Source: Corynebacterium auriscanis (GTDB taxonomy: Bacteria > Actinomycetota > Actinomycetes > Mycobacteriales > Mycobacteriaceae). From it: a stretch of 64,000 bases of DNA. The stretch is taken from positions 788,572 through 852,571 of the forward strand of contig NZ_CP047046.1 of the NCBI RefSeq assembly GCF_030408435.1, in the 5' to 3' direction. Shown here one piece after another: positions 29,675 to 38,282 of this stretch (position 1 is its first letter; every line of letters begins with the position of its first letter). The notes beneath the pieces were generated by a model that worked only from the letters and a program-made list of their open reading frames with translations, was not told where the DNA came from and searched no databases. Both the position numbers and the translations under genes were made by a program.

Positions 29675-31072
29675 ATGGACTCAATCGCAATTTTCGGCCC
29701 CCTCGGTGTTTTCCTCGCACTCCTGATGGGTGGTGCGTTGTCGCTTGTGGAAACAGCGGTATCCGCGATTTCGCGCGCGCGAGTGGAAGTTCTTGTTAAG
29801 GACGAGAAGCCGGGTGCGGGGCGGCTTCTGGATGTCATCGATAACCGTGCGCAACACATTAACCTGTTGATCTTGCTGCGAACGGTGTGCGAGGCTGCCG
29901 GGGCAGTGTTGGCAGCTGGGCTCCTGCTGACGTGGCGGGGTGATAGCGCGAGCACGTACGTGATCGCGATTGCCGCTGTGACAGTGATCACGTTCGTCGT
30001 TATTGGTGTGCTGTCGAGGACACTGGGCCGCCAAAATCCGTATTCCATTTCGCTGAAAACCGCGCCCCTACTCTTGGGGATGCGGCGACTACTGGGGCCC
30101 ATTGCAAAGTTACTGGTGGCTGTGGGTAACTTCCTCGCGCCGGGCAGGGGATTTCGGGATGGTCCCTTTGCGACAGAAGTGGAGTTGCGCGAGCTGGTAG
30201 ATATCGCTTCGGAGCGAGGGATCGTGGAGCGCGACGAGCGCCGCATGATTCAGTCGGTGTTCGATCTCGCCTCGACCTCCGCACGTTCGGTGATGGTTCC
30301 GCGTCCGGAGATGCTGTGGATCGAATCCGATAAGACCGCGGGACAGGCCACCAGCTTGTGCGTGCGATCTGGTCATTCGCGCTTGCCGGTGATCGGTGAG
30401 GACGTCGACGACATCGTCGGTGTGGTGTACCTGAAGGATTTGGTGGCCAAGACCTATTACTCCCAGGACGGCGGACGATCGGTGAGTGTGTCGGATGTGA
30501 TGCGCCCTCCGGTGTTTGTGCCGGATTCACGGAACCTGGATGACCTGCTGGAAGACATGCAGCGAGACCAGGTACATATCGCCATGCTGGTTGACGAATA
30601 CGGTGCTATTGCCGGGTTGATTTCCATTGAGGACATCCTGGAAGAGATCGTCGGTGAGATCGCGGACGAATACGATGCCACGGAAATGGCACCAATCGAA
30701 GAACTGGGGGATGGCAAATATCGTGTTGTCGCTCGCCTCAGCTTGGAAGAATTGCAAGAACTCTTTGCAGAATCCGACCGCCAGCAGTTCTTAGATCACC
30801 GAGGCGATGATCCGGACGAGATTCACGACAGCGCAGCCGAAATCTCGCGGCACACTAGTCCGCTGGAGTTTAGCGAGGAACAGCTCGACGAGGTCGATAC
30901 CGTGGCCGGCTTAGGTGCTTTCGAGCTGGGTCGCGTGCCCATTCCCGGAGCTGAAGTTACAACCGCTGGACTGCATATTGTTTATGAGGGCGGGCGGGAT
31001 CGCCGTGGGCGATTGAAGATCCGCTCCGCAGTGGTCTCTCGGGTAGGGGAAAACACCGAACGCGAGGGGTAG
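29675..31072 (+). CDS. CNNM/CorC-type membrane protein with CBS pair
   Basis: A 465-residue protein: an N-terminal CNNM (DUF21) domain with about four hydrophobic segments, tandem CBS domains (residues ~205-330; SRLPVIGEDVDDIVGVVYLKDL and VHIAMLVDEYGAIAGLISIEDILEEIVGEI), and a C-terminal CorC/HlyC transporter-associated domain. Such proteins are often called hemolysins but are linked to magnesium efflux. It starts 18 bp after ybeY, in the phoH-ybeY unit that precedes era. Confidence 0.9.
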   Translation: MDSIAIFGPLGVFLALLMGGALSLVETAVSAISRARVEVLVKDEKPGAGRLLDVIDNRAQHINLLILLRTVCEAAGAVLAAGLLLTWRGDSASTYVIAIAAVTVITFVVIGVLSRTLGRQNPYSISLKTAPLLLGMRRLLGPIAKLLVAVGNFLAPGRGFRDGPFATEVELRELVDIASERGIVERDERRMIQSVFDLASTSARSVMVPRPEMLWIESDKTAGQATSLCVRSGHSRLPVIGEDVDDIVGVVYLKDLVAKTYYSQDGGRSVSVSDVMRPPVFVPDSRNLDDLLEDMQRDQVHIAMLVDEYGAIAGLISIEDILEEIVGEIADEYDATEMAPIEELGDGKYRVVARLSLEELQELFAESDRQQFLDHRGDDPDEIHDSAAEISRHTSPLEFSEEQLDEVDTVAGLGAFELGRVPIPGAEVTTAGLHIVYEGGRDRRGRLKIRSAVVSRVGENTEREG

Positions 31073-31155
31073 TTTTACCCCCAAAAGTGTAGGGTTTTGT
31101 ACTATTTTTTCTCGTCTTTTGGCGCAAGAAGTAAACGTGTGCGATTGTTTATTTT

Positions 31156-31169
31156 GAGCTTAAAAGCTC
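31156..31169. terminator. Small perfect hairpin after the CNNM gene
   Basis: GAGCTT-AA-AAGCTC forms a 6-bp perfect stem, with a T-rich run before it on the plus strand. It may mark the end of the phoH-ybeY-CNNM transcript or of an antisense RNA. The rest of 31073-31317 holds a possible -10 (tatata near 31280) for the secreted-protein gene. Confidence 0.3.
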
Positions 31170-31317
31170 ATGATGCCCACTTAACAATTCTGCATATGAT
31201 CGCGAATTGGTGAAACACACGACGGAATTATCCTCCCTCTGCGTAGCTATGTTCGCTTTTAACGGCGGTGTGTATTTGGGATATATACGTCCACTTTTCG
31301 ATACAAGGGAGTATTCC

Positions 31318-32193
31318 ATGCGCAAGATGTCCACGATTATTACTGCGGTTGCTACTGCGACCGCATTGGGGGCGACCGCGTCCCCCGCTGGTGCCGTCAC
31401 CGGACCGGAGAAGCAAGCAGTCGAAGAATCGGGTATTAAAGCCATCGTGACGGAGCTTACCTCTGCTCACGATGCGCTCACTGGGCCGGTAAAGGTGGTT
31501 CGTGATGGCGAGAAGCTGTCTGTGACCTATACCAACAACACGGAGGCGCGGCAGAGCTGCTCTGGACTGGCATTGCCATACAAGGATGTCAAAGCTGCTG
31601 GCCTGAACAAACCGGGGGCGGATGAACAAGAGTCCACTGAGTTGGTGAAAACTTTTACGGGTATTCTCTCTAAGAACGAGTCTGCCGTTTTTGGTGTGGA
31701 AAAAGGAGAAATCGCCGTCGCTGAGGGTGAAAAGGCAGCGGCCAAGGTGCTGAGTTTGGGGCTCCAGGGAGCTATCGGCAGCGGCGCAAAGATCAAGCCG
31801 GGCGAATCTCAAACATGGACGATGACCCTTCCAGTCGCGCAGGCGACGGGTATCATCATGTGTGACGGTAATGCTCTTTTCGGTGTCTCACCAAGGGTTT
31901 ACAAAGGCATTGAGCAGGATGTCCTTTTTGAGAATGTGAAGGACAAGTTGGGCTCTGTAGGTTCCGTTGTCGATGGTTCATCGAAGAACCCCACTGTGGC
32001 CGGTTCGTTCATTAAGAACATTCCTTTTTTGACGAAGATTCTGGAGTTCCTGGGCGGATTCTTCGATTTCTTCAAGAACCTGTTCAACCCACAGGGTGAA
32101 AAGGGCTCCAGTTCGAAGGGGTCTTCCGAGGCCAAGGAACCGGAAAAGGACTCCGAGAAGCCTGCGAAGAATGAGGCAGCCACCACGAAATAG
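31318..32193 (+). CDS. Secreted protein of unknown function
   Basis: A 291-residue protein with a classical signal peptide (MRKMSTIITAVATATALGA, cleavage after SPAGA near residue 26). The mature part has two cysteines (RQSCSGLA and IIMCDGNA) that could form a disulfide, a hydrophobic aromatic helix near residue 240 (LTKILEFLGGFFDFFKNLF), and a Ser/Lys/Glu-rich tail. No known domain is recognised. ATG 31318 follows aagggagtattcc. It sits between the conserved CNNM and era genes, where other corynebacteria seem to have no gene (from memory), so it is probably a lineage-specific insertion. Confidence 0.8.
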   Translation: MRKMSTIITAVATATALGATASPAGAVTGPEKQAVEESGIKAIVTELTSAHDALTGPVKVVRDGEKLSVTYTNNTEARQSCSGLALPYKDVKAAGLNKPGADEQESTELVKTFTGILSKNESAVFGVEKGEIAVAEGEKAAAKVLSLGLQGAIGSGAKIKPGESQTWTMTLPVAQATGIIMCDGNALFGVSPRVYKGIEQDVLFENVKDKLGSVGSVVDGSSKNPTVAGSFIKNIPFLTKILEFLGGFFDFFKNLFNPQGEKGSSSKGSSEAKEPEKDSEKPAKNEAATTK

Positions 32194-32246
32194 TGGGGTT
32201 AGTGTTGCGGCAGTGGGGTTAGTTAACTGTCGCTGCGTCGGGCACA

Positions 32247-33242
32247 ATGGTTAGCGTGAACAGTGATATGCATTTCCCCGACGAACCCCAGCTACCTGCT
32301 GAAGCCGTAGCCGATGCAGCGGTAGCTCCAGTTGATTTCAGTGCGCCGGAGGGATTCCGCTCCGGCTTCGTGAGTTTTGTGGGTCGACCCAACACTGGTA
32401 AATCCACACTCACCAATGCGCTGGTGGGACAGAAGATTGCGATCACTGCCGACCAGCCGGAGACGACCCGTCATCCAATTCGTGGGATAGTGCACCGGGA
32501 GAATAGCCAGATTGTCGTTGTTGATACTCCCGGCCTGCACCGTCCGCGGACGCTCCTAGGTGAACGGCTCAATGAGATGGTGAAAGATACCTATCAGGAT
32601 GTCGACCTCATCGCCGTGTGTGTGCCGGCTGATGAAAAGATCGGTCCCGGTGACCGCTGGATCGTCGATGCTGTTCGCAAGGTAGCGCCGAAAACAGGGC
32701 TCATCGGGGTGGTCACGAAGGTCGATAAAGTTGGGAAAGACCAAGTCGGCGAGCAGTTGCTTGCGTTGCACGATCTACTCGATGGGGCTGATGTCATTCC
32801 CGTCAGTGCTACTGAGAAAATCCAATTGGATGTTCTGGCTGACGTAATCGCGGAGCACCTTCCTGAGGGGCCCAAGTTTTATCCGGACGGTCATGTCACG
32901 GATGATGACCGGGATACGCGCATGGCTGAGCTAATTCGTGAGGCTGCTCTAGCCGGATTGCAAGATGAGTTGCCACACTCCGTAGCAGTCCAGATTGATG
33001 AGGTGTTCCCTTCCCCTACACGTGAGGGAGTACTGAACGTCCACGCGGTCATTTACGTGGAGCGGGAGGGGCAAAAGGCAATTCTGCGCGGCAAGGGTGG
33101 CCGTAGGCTGGGCCGTACAGTCCATAACGCGCGACTGCAGATCATTGAAATGCTGGGGCAAAATATCTATCTGGATGTGCGCCTGAAGGTCGCCAAGAAC
33201 TGGCAATCCGATCCAAAGCAACTGGGCAAGCTGGGATTCTAA
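32247..33242 (+). CDS. era: GTPase Era
   Basis: A 331-residue GTPase required for 30S ribosome maturation. G1 is GRPNTGKST (~46-54), G3 DTPGLH, G4 TKVD, and a C-terminal KH domain (EGQKAILRGKGGRRLGRTVHNARLQIIEML) binds the 16S rRNA 3' end. An N-terminal ~40-residue acidic extension precedes the G domain; starts at ATG 32247, GTG 32256 or ATG 32268 are possible. Confidence 0.95.
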   Translation: MVSVNSDMHFPDEPQLPAEAVADAAVAPVDFSAPEGFRSGFVSFVGRPNTGKSTLTNALVGQKIAITADQPETTRHPIRGIVHRENSQIVVVDTPGLHRPRTLLGERLNEMVKDTYQDVDLIAVCVPADEKIGPGDRWIVDAVRKVAPKTGLIGVVTKVDKVGKDQVGEQLLALHDLLDGADVIPVSATEKIQLDVLADVIAEHLPEGPKFYPDGHVTDDDRDTRMAELIREAALAGLQDELPHSVAVQIDEVFPSPTREGVLNVHAVIYVEREGQKAILRGKGGRRLGRTVHNARLQIIEMLGQNIYLDVRLKVAKNWQSDPKQLGKLGF

Positions 33243-33341
33243 ACATCAGTTAAGAGTCGGGTAGTCTCCTGCAAAAGAAATGCCCATCGTTTACATTGTG
33301 TGAGTAGATCACATTCCCCTTTTTTGGAAGGTACTGCATTC

Positions 33342-33986
33342 ATGACTAATCCAAACCAGCCCGAAGGTGGCTCCCACCCCGTTGGTTCCGGGAACAATAA
33401 CCCAGATGGCGTACAGCCCAACGGGTACGGAAACCCAGGTGGGGCGCACTCTAACGGTTATGGTGCCCCCGCCAATGGCAGCAATTTCGGATCCCATGCC
33501 ACCGATGGCTATAACCCCCACGACAACGGCGCCGCAGGTTTTAACCAGAATTACACAGGTTATGGCGCCCAACAGCAGGGGAACCCGCAGTTCGGTGCCT
33601 ACCCAAACCAGGCGCCTGGATTCGGCCAGACCGGGGTGCAAAAGGACAGCTTCTTCGGCGCTCTGTTTGACTTCAGCTTCACCAAGTACGCCACGCCATC
33701 GGTCGTCAAGGCAGTGTACATCCTTGCGATGGTTGGAATCGGGTTTTTCCTTTTCATTGGTGTCATCGCGCTGCTGATTGGCCTCACACAAGACGGTGGT
33801 GCATTCGGACTGTTGTTGCTGCCTCTGTTGGTTGTGGGCGGGCTGTTTTACCTAGCAATGATCCGTGTGGGACTGGAAGTGTCCACTGCGATCATTCGCA
33901 CTTCTCAATCGGTCCAGTCGATTGATGAGCGCCAGGCACGTGAAGAGACTTCGGGACAAAGCTACAGCGGCCCATTTGGGGGCTAG
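33342..33986 (+). CDS. DUF4282 membrane protein (first of tandem pair)
   Basis: A 214-residue protein. Residues ~1-95 are low-complexity, rich in Asn, Gly, Gln and Pro (NGYGNPGGAHSNGYGAP type). A DUF4282-like domain follows (KDSFFGALFDFSFTKYATPS) with two hydrophobic segments and an amphipathic end (MIRVGLEVSTAIIRTSQSV). Function is unknown. ATG 33342 follows ggaaggtactgcatt. The next gene is a paralogue 2 bp downstream. Confidence 0.85.
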   Translation: MTNPNQPEGGSHPVGSGNNNPDGVQPNGYGNPGGAHSNGYGAPANGSNFGSHATDGYNPHDNGAAGFNQNYTGYGAQQQGNPQFGAYPNQAPGFGQTGVQKDSFFGALFDFSFTKYATPSVVKAVYILAMVGIGFFLFIGVIALLIGLTQDGGAFGLLLLPLLVVGGLFYLAMIRVGLEVSTAIIRTSQSVQSIDERQAREETSGQSYSGPFGG

Positions 33987-33988
33987 TA

Positions 33989-34483
33989 ATGACTTATCAC
34001 AACACGCCACATCGTGATGGCGGCCCGAACATCCAGATGGGTTCAAAGCAGGATACGTTCTTTTCCGCTTTGTTCAATTTTGGATTCACTAAGTACGTGA
34101 CCCCCAGCCTCGTCAGGGTCCTTTACATTCTAGGCATCGTGGTAATTGTCCTGTGGGCACTCATGCCATTCTTTGGCGCGTTGCTCGGAATCTCGTTGCT
34201 GGATTCTTTGCAAGACGAACTGCGCCCATCGAGCGCGTACGGTGACTATAGTCCGTACACGAATTACCCCACCTACGGCTCCGAACTGGACTCGCAGATT
34301 GATAAATCACAAGGTGCGGTTGCAGGTTACGCGGCGATGTCCTTGGTGACTGGCGCCATCGGAGCCCTTATCCAAATCGGTTTGCTGCGCATTTCACTTG
34401 AAGTGCTGATGGCTCTCATGCGCACAGCTGAAGCGTGGCAACGCATCAAGCAACGCCACGAGGCGGGAATCGCCACCCTGTAG
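33989..34483 (+). CDS. DUF4282 membrane protein (second of tandem pair)
   Basis: A 164-residue paralogue of the previous gene: KQDTFFSALFNFGFTKYVTPSL and LRISLEVLMALMRTAEAWQ match the upstream protein's domain. It lacks the long Asn/Gly-rich N-terminus and instead carries a Tyr/Ser/Thr-rich loop (GDYSPYTNYPTYGSEL) between the two membrane segments. With only 2 bp between stop and ATG the two are surely co-translated and may form a hetero-oligomer. Confidence 0.85.
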   Translation: MTYHNTPHRDGGPNIQMGSKQDTFFSALFNFGFTKYVTPSLVRVLYILGIVVIVLWALMPFFGALLGISLLDSLQDELRPSSAYGDYSPYTNYPTYGSELDSQIDKSQGAVAGYAAMSLVTGAIGALIQIGLLRISLEVLMALMRTAEAWQRIKQRHEAGIATL

Positions 34484-34507
34484 TCGCTTGGGCTTATACT
34501 TGCGGGC

Positions 34508-35254
34508 ATGCCTCGCCGAACGCCATCGCCTCGCCCCACTTACCGGGACGAGGCTTTCGTCTTGCGCACTCATAAATTGGGCGAGGCAGATTTGATCCTC
34601 GTGCTATTGACTCGCGACCATGGGCAGGTGCGGGGCGTCGCTAAAGCAATTCGCAAATCGAAGTCACGGTTCGGTGCCAAGTTAGACCGCTTCACGCGAG
34701 TCAACGTGCAGATTTACCCAAGCCGAGGATTGGCCAATATCACGGATGCGGATGCGGTGGAATCCTACGCTGGCCCCATTGTTGCTGACCCCGATCGCTA
34801 TTTCGCAGGGTGCGCGGCGCTTGAGGTTGCACACTTATTTGGCGGGGAGGATAGTTCTGTCTTTCTTCTTCTCGACGCCACCCTCCGCGACCTCGCCGCT
34901 CCTCATCCATCGTTGCCCCTAGTGAACGTGGTTGATCGCTTCGTGTTGAAAGCGTTGGACATGGCCGGATGGGCACCCAGCTTGGTTGATTGTGCACAAT
35001 GTGGGAAGACGGGCCCGCACCGCGCGTTCCATCCCATGGCCGGCGGGGCAGTGTGTGTTACGTGCCGTCCACCGGGGGCAATGACACCCCCTGGGCAAGC
35101 TGTTCGGTTGTTGTGGTTGCTAGCCAACGATCGCAACGATACTGCTGCGGAAGTTGCGACGGATCGTGCAGTTTCTCGGCAAGCACACGAATTGCTTCTC
35201 AGCCACGTTCGTTATCACCTGGAATCGGGTTGTCCCGCGTATGCGGCCCTGTAA
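34508..35254 (+). CDS. recO: DNA repair protein RecO
   Basis: A 248-residue RecFOR-pathway mediator that anneals ssDNA and loads RecA. The N-terminal OB fold starts DEAFVLRTHKLGEADLILVLLT and the zinc-finger cysteines appear as CAQCGKTG (~162) and CVTC (~182). ATG 34508 is 24 bp after the DUF4282 gene, and recO lies between era and uppS as in other corynebacteria. Confidence 0.93.
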   Translation: MPRRTPSPRPTYRDEAFVLRTHKLGEADLILVLLTRDHGQVRGVAKAIRKSKSRFGAKLDRFTRVNVQIYPSRGLANITDADAVESYAGPIVADPDRYFAGCAALEVAHLFGGEDSSVFLLLDATLRDLAAPHPSLPLVNVVDRFVLKALDMAGWAPSLVDCAQCGKTGPHRAFHPMAGGAVCVTCRPPGAMTPPGQAVRLLWLLANDRNDTAAEVATDRAVSRQAHELLLSHVRYHLESGCPAYAAL

Positions 35255-35340
35255 GTATTGATTCAGGTAGTAGCCAAGGGCACCTTCCCGGTTTCCCCGT
35301 CATTGCCCCTCTCTTGGCGAGGTAGGGAATCGCTGGCAGA

Positions 35341-36111
35341 ATGGAACGGGTGAATACGCAACATCCTGCACCAGCCGCCACCCATATCGATCGCAGCTCC
35401 ATTCCGGCTGAGCTCGTGCCCAAGCACATCGCGATCGTCATGGACGGGAATGGGCGCTGGGCTCAGGATCGGGGGTTGCCCCGCACCGAGGGGCATAAAC
35501 GTGGAGAAGGTGTGCTTCTCAGTTTGGTGGAAGAGTGCCTCGAGCTGGGTGTGGATTACCTCTCGGCCTATGCATTCTCCACCGAGAATTGGCGGCGAAG
35601 CGCCGAAGAGGTCCGTTTCCTTATGGGTTTCAATCGCGATGTGTTGCGCAGGCAGCGTGATTACCTCGACAGTTTGGGGGTACGTATCCGTTGGGTGGGA
35701 CGGCGCCCACGACTGTGGCGTTCGGTCATCGCGGAACTGGAAAAAGCTGAGCGCCAGACCGCAACGAACTCGAAGATGACTCTTGCCATGTGCGTGAACT
35801 ATGGTGGTCGGGCCGAGATTGTCGACGCCGCCAGGGCCATCGCGGACGACGTGGCCCGTGGGGCGCTGAAGCCCCGACAGATTAGCGAGGCCAGGTTCGC
35901 TGATTACCTCGATGAACCCGATATGCCAGATGTAGACCTGTTCCTGCGCCCCTCGGGCGAGCAACGTACGTCGAACTTTTTGCCTTGGCAATCGACGTAT
36001 GCCGAGATGGTCTATCAGGACGTTTTGTTCCCGGATTACACGCCCAATGATTTGCGGGCAGCTGTGTTGGAATTCGCCAAGCGGGACCGCCGCTTCGGCG
36101 GCGTGAAGTAA
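35341..36111 (+). CDS. uppS: Long-chain (Z)-isoprenyl diphosphate synthase
   Basis: A 256-residue cis-prenyltransferase that builds the polyprenyl diphosphate carrier for peptidoglycan, arabinogalactan and lipomannan synthesis (decaprenyl diphosphate in the mycolata). Key motif [14 protein letters not shown] holds the catalytic Asp35; AFSTENWRR and [16 protein letters not shown] follow. ATG 35341 is used; GTG 35350 is an alternative. The 86-bp gap after recO shows no clear signal. Confidence 0.93.
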   Translation: MERVNTQHPAPAATHIDRSSIPAELVPKHIAIVMDGNGRWAQDRGLPRTEGHKRGEGVLLSLVEECLELGVDYLSAYAFSTENWRRSAEEVRFLMGFNRDVLRRQRDYLDSLGVRIRWVGRRPRLWRSVIAELEKAERQTATNSKMTLAMCVNYGGRAEIVDAARAIADDVARGALKPRQISEARFADYLDEPDMPDVDLFLRPSGEQRTSNFLPWQSTYAEMVYQDVLFPDYTPNDLRAAVLEFAKRDRRFGGVK

Positions 36112-36123
36112 GAGGAGCTGGGC

Positions 36124-37254
36124 GTGGATCGCAGTCACGATTCAGCAGAAACGAAGGCGGGTCATATGCCCTCCCAACCACCGACGAAGCAGCAGATCGC
36201 TAGGTGGCGTCAATACTTAGCGAACGAGCGAGCCGAAGGAGCGGTGTACCGGGAGCTGGCGCGCAAGAAGACCGGCGAGGAGCGAGAGATTCTGCTGGCG
36301 ATTGCCGAGGCCGAAGCGCGCCACGAGGCCTACTGGCGGAATCGCCTGGGGGAATACGTCGGCTTGCCACGGAAAGCCAGCCTGGGCACGCGCATGATGG
36401 CCTGGATGGCGCGGCGCTTTGGATCGGTGTTCGTTCTGGCGTTGATGCAATCGGCGGAGTCCCGCAATGAGTACGTCAAAGACAACGATGCCAGCGAGCA
36501 AATGGTGGCTGACGAAGCGATCCACGCCGAGGTGGTCCGGGGGTTGGCCACACGCGGCCGCGCCAAAATGAGCGGTGATTTCCGCGCAGCGATTTTTGGT
36601 GCCAACGACGGGTTGGTATCCAATTTGTCCCTGGTCTTGGGAATGGTGGGCACCGGGGCCTCTGCGAATGTGGTGTTGGTGACCGGAATCGCCGGATTGC
36701 TGGCGGGTGCACTTTCGATGGCGGCGGGGGAGTATGTCTCCGTTTCATCGCAACAGGAATTATTGGAAGCTAACACGCCGAACCCCGAGGCTGGCCGGTC
36801 GGTGCCGAAACTGGATGTGGAAGAAAACGAGCTGACGCTTGTGTACCGCGCCCGAGGAATGAGTTCGCACGATGCAGCAGCCAAGGCACAGCGCGTGTTC
36901 GAATCCATCATCGCGAACGACCGCGATGAAAAGGCGGTGCCGACTTTCACTGATGATATCGAGGTGGAACGCGAGGATGGCGGGTCGCCCATGTCTGCGG
37001 CGGTATCCAGCTTCTTCCTCTTCGGGATTGGTGCGCTGATCCCCGTTCTGCCGTATTTATTTGGCACAGAAGGACCTACCGCAGCCGTTGTCGCGTGCGT
37101 GTTGGTGGGGCTATCCCTCCTGCTGACTGGGGGAGTGGTGGGAATACTCTCTGGGACTACGCCCGCCAAACGTGCCTTGCGCCAACTGGTCATCGGTTTT
37201 GGCGCAGCGGCGATCACCTATGGTTTGGGATCGCTGTTTGACGTCTCTGTGTAG
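36124..37254 (+). CDS. Ferritin-like/VIT fusion (MbfA-like iron or manganese exporter)
   Basis: A 376-residue protein joining an N-terminal four-helix ferritin-like domain (residues ~22-145) to a C-terminal CCC1/VIT1 membrane domain. Diiron-type ligands are visible: E38, E64-x2-H67 and E131-x2-H134. The VIT part has FGANDGLVSNLSLVLGM and GLLAGALSMAAGEYVSVSSQQE, the family's metal-binding segments. In rhizobia and Agrobacterium MbfA has this layout and exports iron. GTG 36124 follows aagaggagctgggc and lies 12 bp after uppS. The neighbouring Fur-family gene is convergent. Confidence 0.88.
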   Translation: MDRSHDSAETKAGHMPSQPPTKQQIARWRQYLANERAEGAVYRELARKKTGEEREILLAIAEAEARHEAYWRNRLGEYVGLPRKASLGTRMMAWMARRFGSVFVLALMQSAESRNEYVKDNDASEQMVADEAIHAEVVRGLATRGRAKMSGDFRAAIFGANDGLVSNLSLVLGMVGTGASANVVLVTGIAGLLAGALSMAAGEYVSVSSQQELLEANTPNPEAGRSVPKLDVEENELTLVYRARGMSSHDAAAKAQRVFESIIANDRDEKAVPTFTDDIEVEREDGGSPMSAAVSSFFLFGIGALIPVLPYLFGTEGPTAAVVACVLVGLSLLLTGGVVGILSGTTPAKRALRQLVIGFGAAAITYGLGSLFDVSV

Positions 37255-37294
37255 CTAGGGCAGGGGAGGAGGCCCTTACTCGGGGGTGCTTGAG

Positions 37295-37726
37295 TCACCT
37301 GGATTGGCAAGCGGAGCACAGGCCGAAAATTTCGGCCGTGTGACCGGATTTGTGGAAGCCGTGTTTTGCTGCGATTTGCTCTGCCCAATCCTCCACCGGG
37401 CCGCCGTCGATTTCGACGGTCTTCCGGCACTTCGTGCATACGAGGTGGTGGTGATGGTCGTCCATTGCGCAGCTTCGGTAGAGGGTTTCTCCCGATTCGT
37501 CGTGGAGAGTATCGATAGCACCGATATCCGCCATTTGTTGCAAGGTGCGGTAGACCGTGGTGAGACCCACCTTTTCGCCCTTGGTAGTCAATTCGTGGTG
37601 GATGTCCTGCGCGCTGGAAAAGGTGGTGATTCCATCCAAAACGTCGGCTACTGCCCGGCGCTGGCGCGTATTGCGCTGGCCGATTTTGGGGCGACGTGAA
37701 GGTACAGTTGTTTCTTGCTGAGCCAT
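37295..37726 (-). CDS. zur: Fur-family zinc regulator Zur
   Basis: A 143-residue metalloregulator. The winged-helix part reads RNTRQRRAVADVLDG and VGLTTVYRTLQQMADIGAI; the metal region has a four-histidine run (DDHHHHLVC) and structural zinc cysteines C97, C100, C137 and C140. The family position next to glyS supports Zur, not Fur. ATG 37726 is preferred over the longer frame because cgaggagaactgagtt precedes it. It represses zinc uptake genes when zinc is sufficient. Confidence 0.9.
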   Translation of the reverse strand: MAQQETTVPSRRPKIGQRNTRQRRAVADVLDGITTFSSAQDIHHELTTKGEKVGLTTVYRTLQQMADIGAIDTLHDESGETLYRSCAMDDHHHHLVCTKCRKTVEIDGGPVEDWAEQIAAKHGFHKSGHTAEIFGLCSACQSR

Positions 37727-37919
37727 GAACTCAGTTCTCCTCGAAGCTAGTGGTGATTTGTCATCTACTCTAGGCACTTCGTTCACCATATTCAATTGGT
37801 TTTCAATTGCCGTAGACGTTCACTGAGAAGTCCAGGGCGGGACAGTAGGGGGGTGGGGTGTTAGTGGCCCCTTGCTGAGGGAGCACACTAGGCGTTCGGA
37901 AAACGCTTAGATTGGGCAC

Positions 37920-37949
37920 TTGACATTCTTTGGGATAATTCGTTAGATT
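37920..37949 (+). promoter_or_regulatory. Sigma-70-type promoter of the 6C RNA
   Basis: A consensus -35 TTGACA (37920-37925) is followed 17-18 bases later by TTAGAT/TAGATT (37943-37949) as the -10, which places the transcript start near 37955. Confidence 0.8.
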
Positions 37950-37954
37950 ACAGG

Positions 37955-38083
37955 TAGTTCCCCTGAGGTGACGTAACCCCCCCTTCGTCGCCTCTACTTG
38001 GTGGGAACAGGCCCCATTCACTTCGGTGGACAGTGTGGCCGGGACCCGCAGTGATACCCCCCCTTTAACTGCGGGTCCTTTTT
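37955..38083 (+). ncRNA. 6C small RNA
   Basis: The defining two-hairpin architecture of the actinobacterial 6C RNA is complete. Hairpin 1 (37965-37994) pairs GAGGTGACG with CGTCGCCTC and exposes seven Cs in its loop. Hairpin 2 (38042-38078) pairs GGACCCGCAGT with ACTGCGGGTCC, again with seven Cs in the loop, and ends with TTTTT as the terminator. A consensus promoter lies just upstream. The C-rich loops are thought to base-pair with G-rich ribosome-binding regions of target mRNAs; mycobacterial 6C affects DNA replication and secretion genes. Coordinates of the 5' end are estimated. Confidence 0.95.
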
Positions 38084-38282
38084 AATGCCCAGCGGTGGAC
38101 GAGTTGCGCAGTGAAAGGGAACGAGTCACGCATCCTGTGAGCGCTCTTTGCTCTCTTTAAAGATCACGTAGGACCGCCCCCTCACGGCTGCCGACCCAGT
38201 GAGTCGTTAGGATAGGGGGAGTTGTGATCCCCTATTTCAGCCTCGCAACCAGCGAGGTCTACACAAGGAGAATAATAGAGCC

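Noticed and set aside
33290..33315. tgtgtgagtagatcaca as a CRP/GlxR site upstream of the DUF4282 pair
   Set aside because: Spacing between TGTG and CACA is 7 or 9 bases, not the 8 of the consensus, so the dyad is off register.
37803..38021. Minus-strand 72-codon ORF between zur and glyS
   Set aside because: It overlaps the 6C RNA and its promoter on the other strand and has no ribosome site.
38084..38282. T-box leader for glyS
   Set aside because: No T-box motif or antiterminator/terminator pair is visible; the region looks like a plain promoter and leader.
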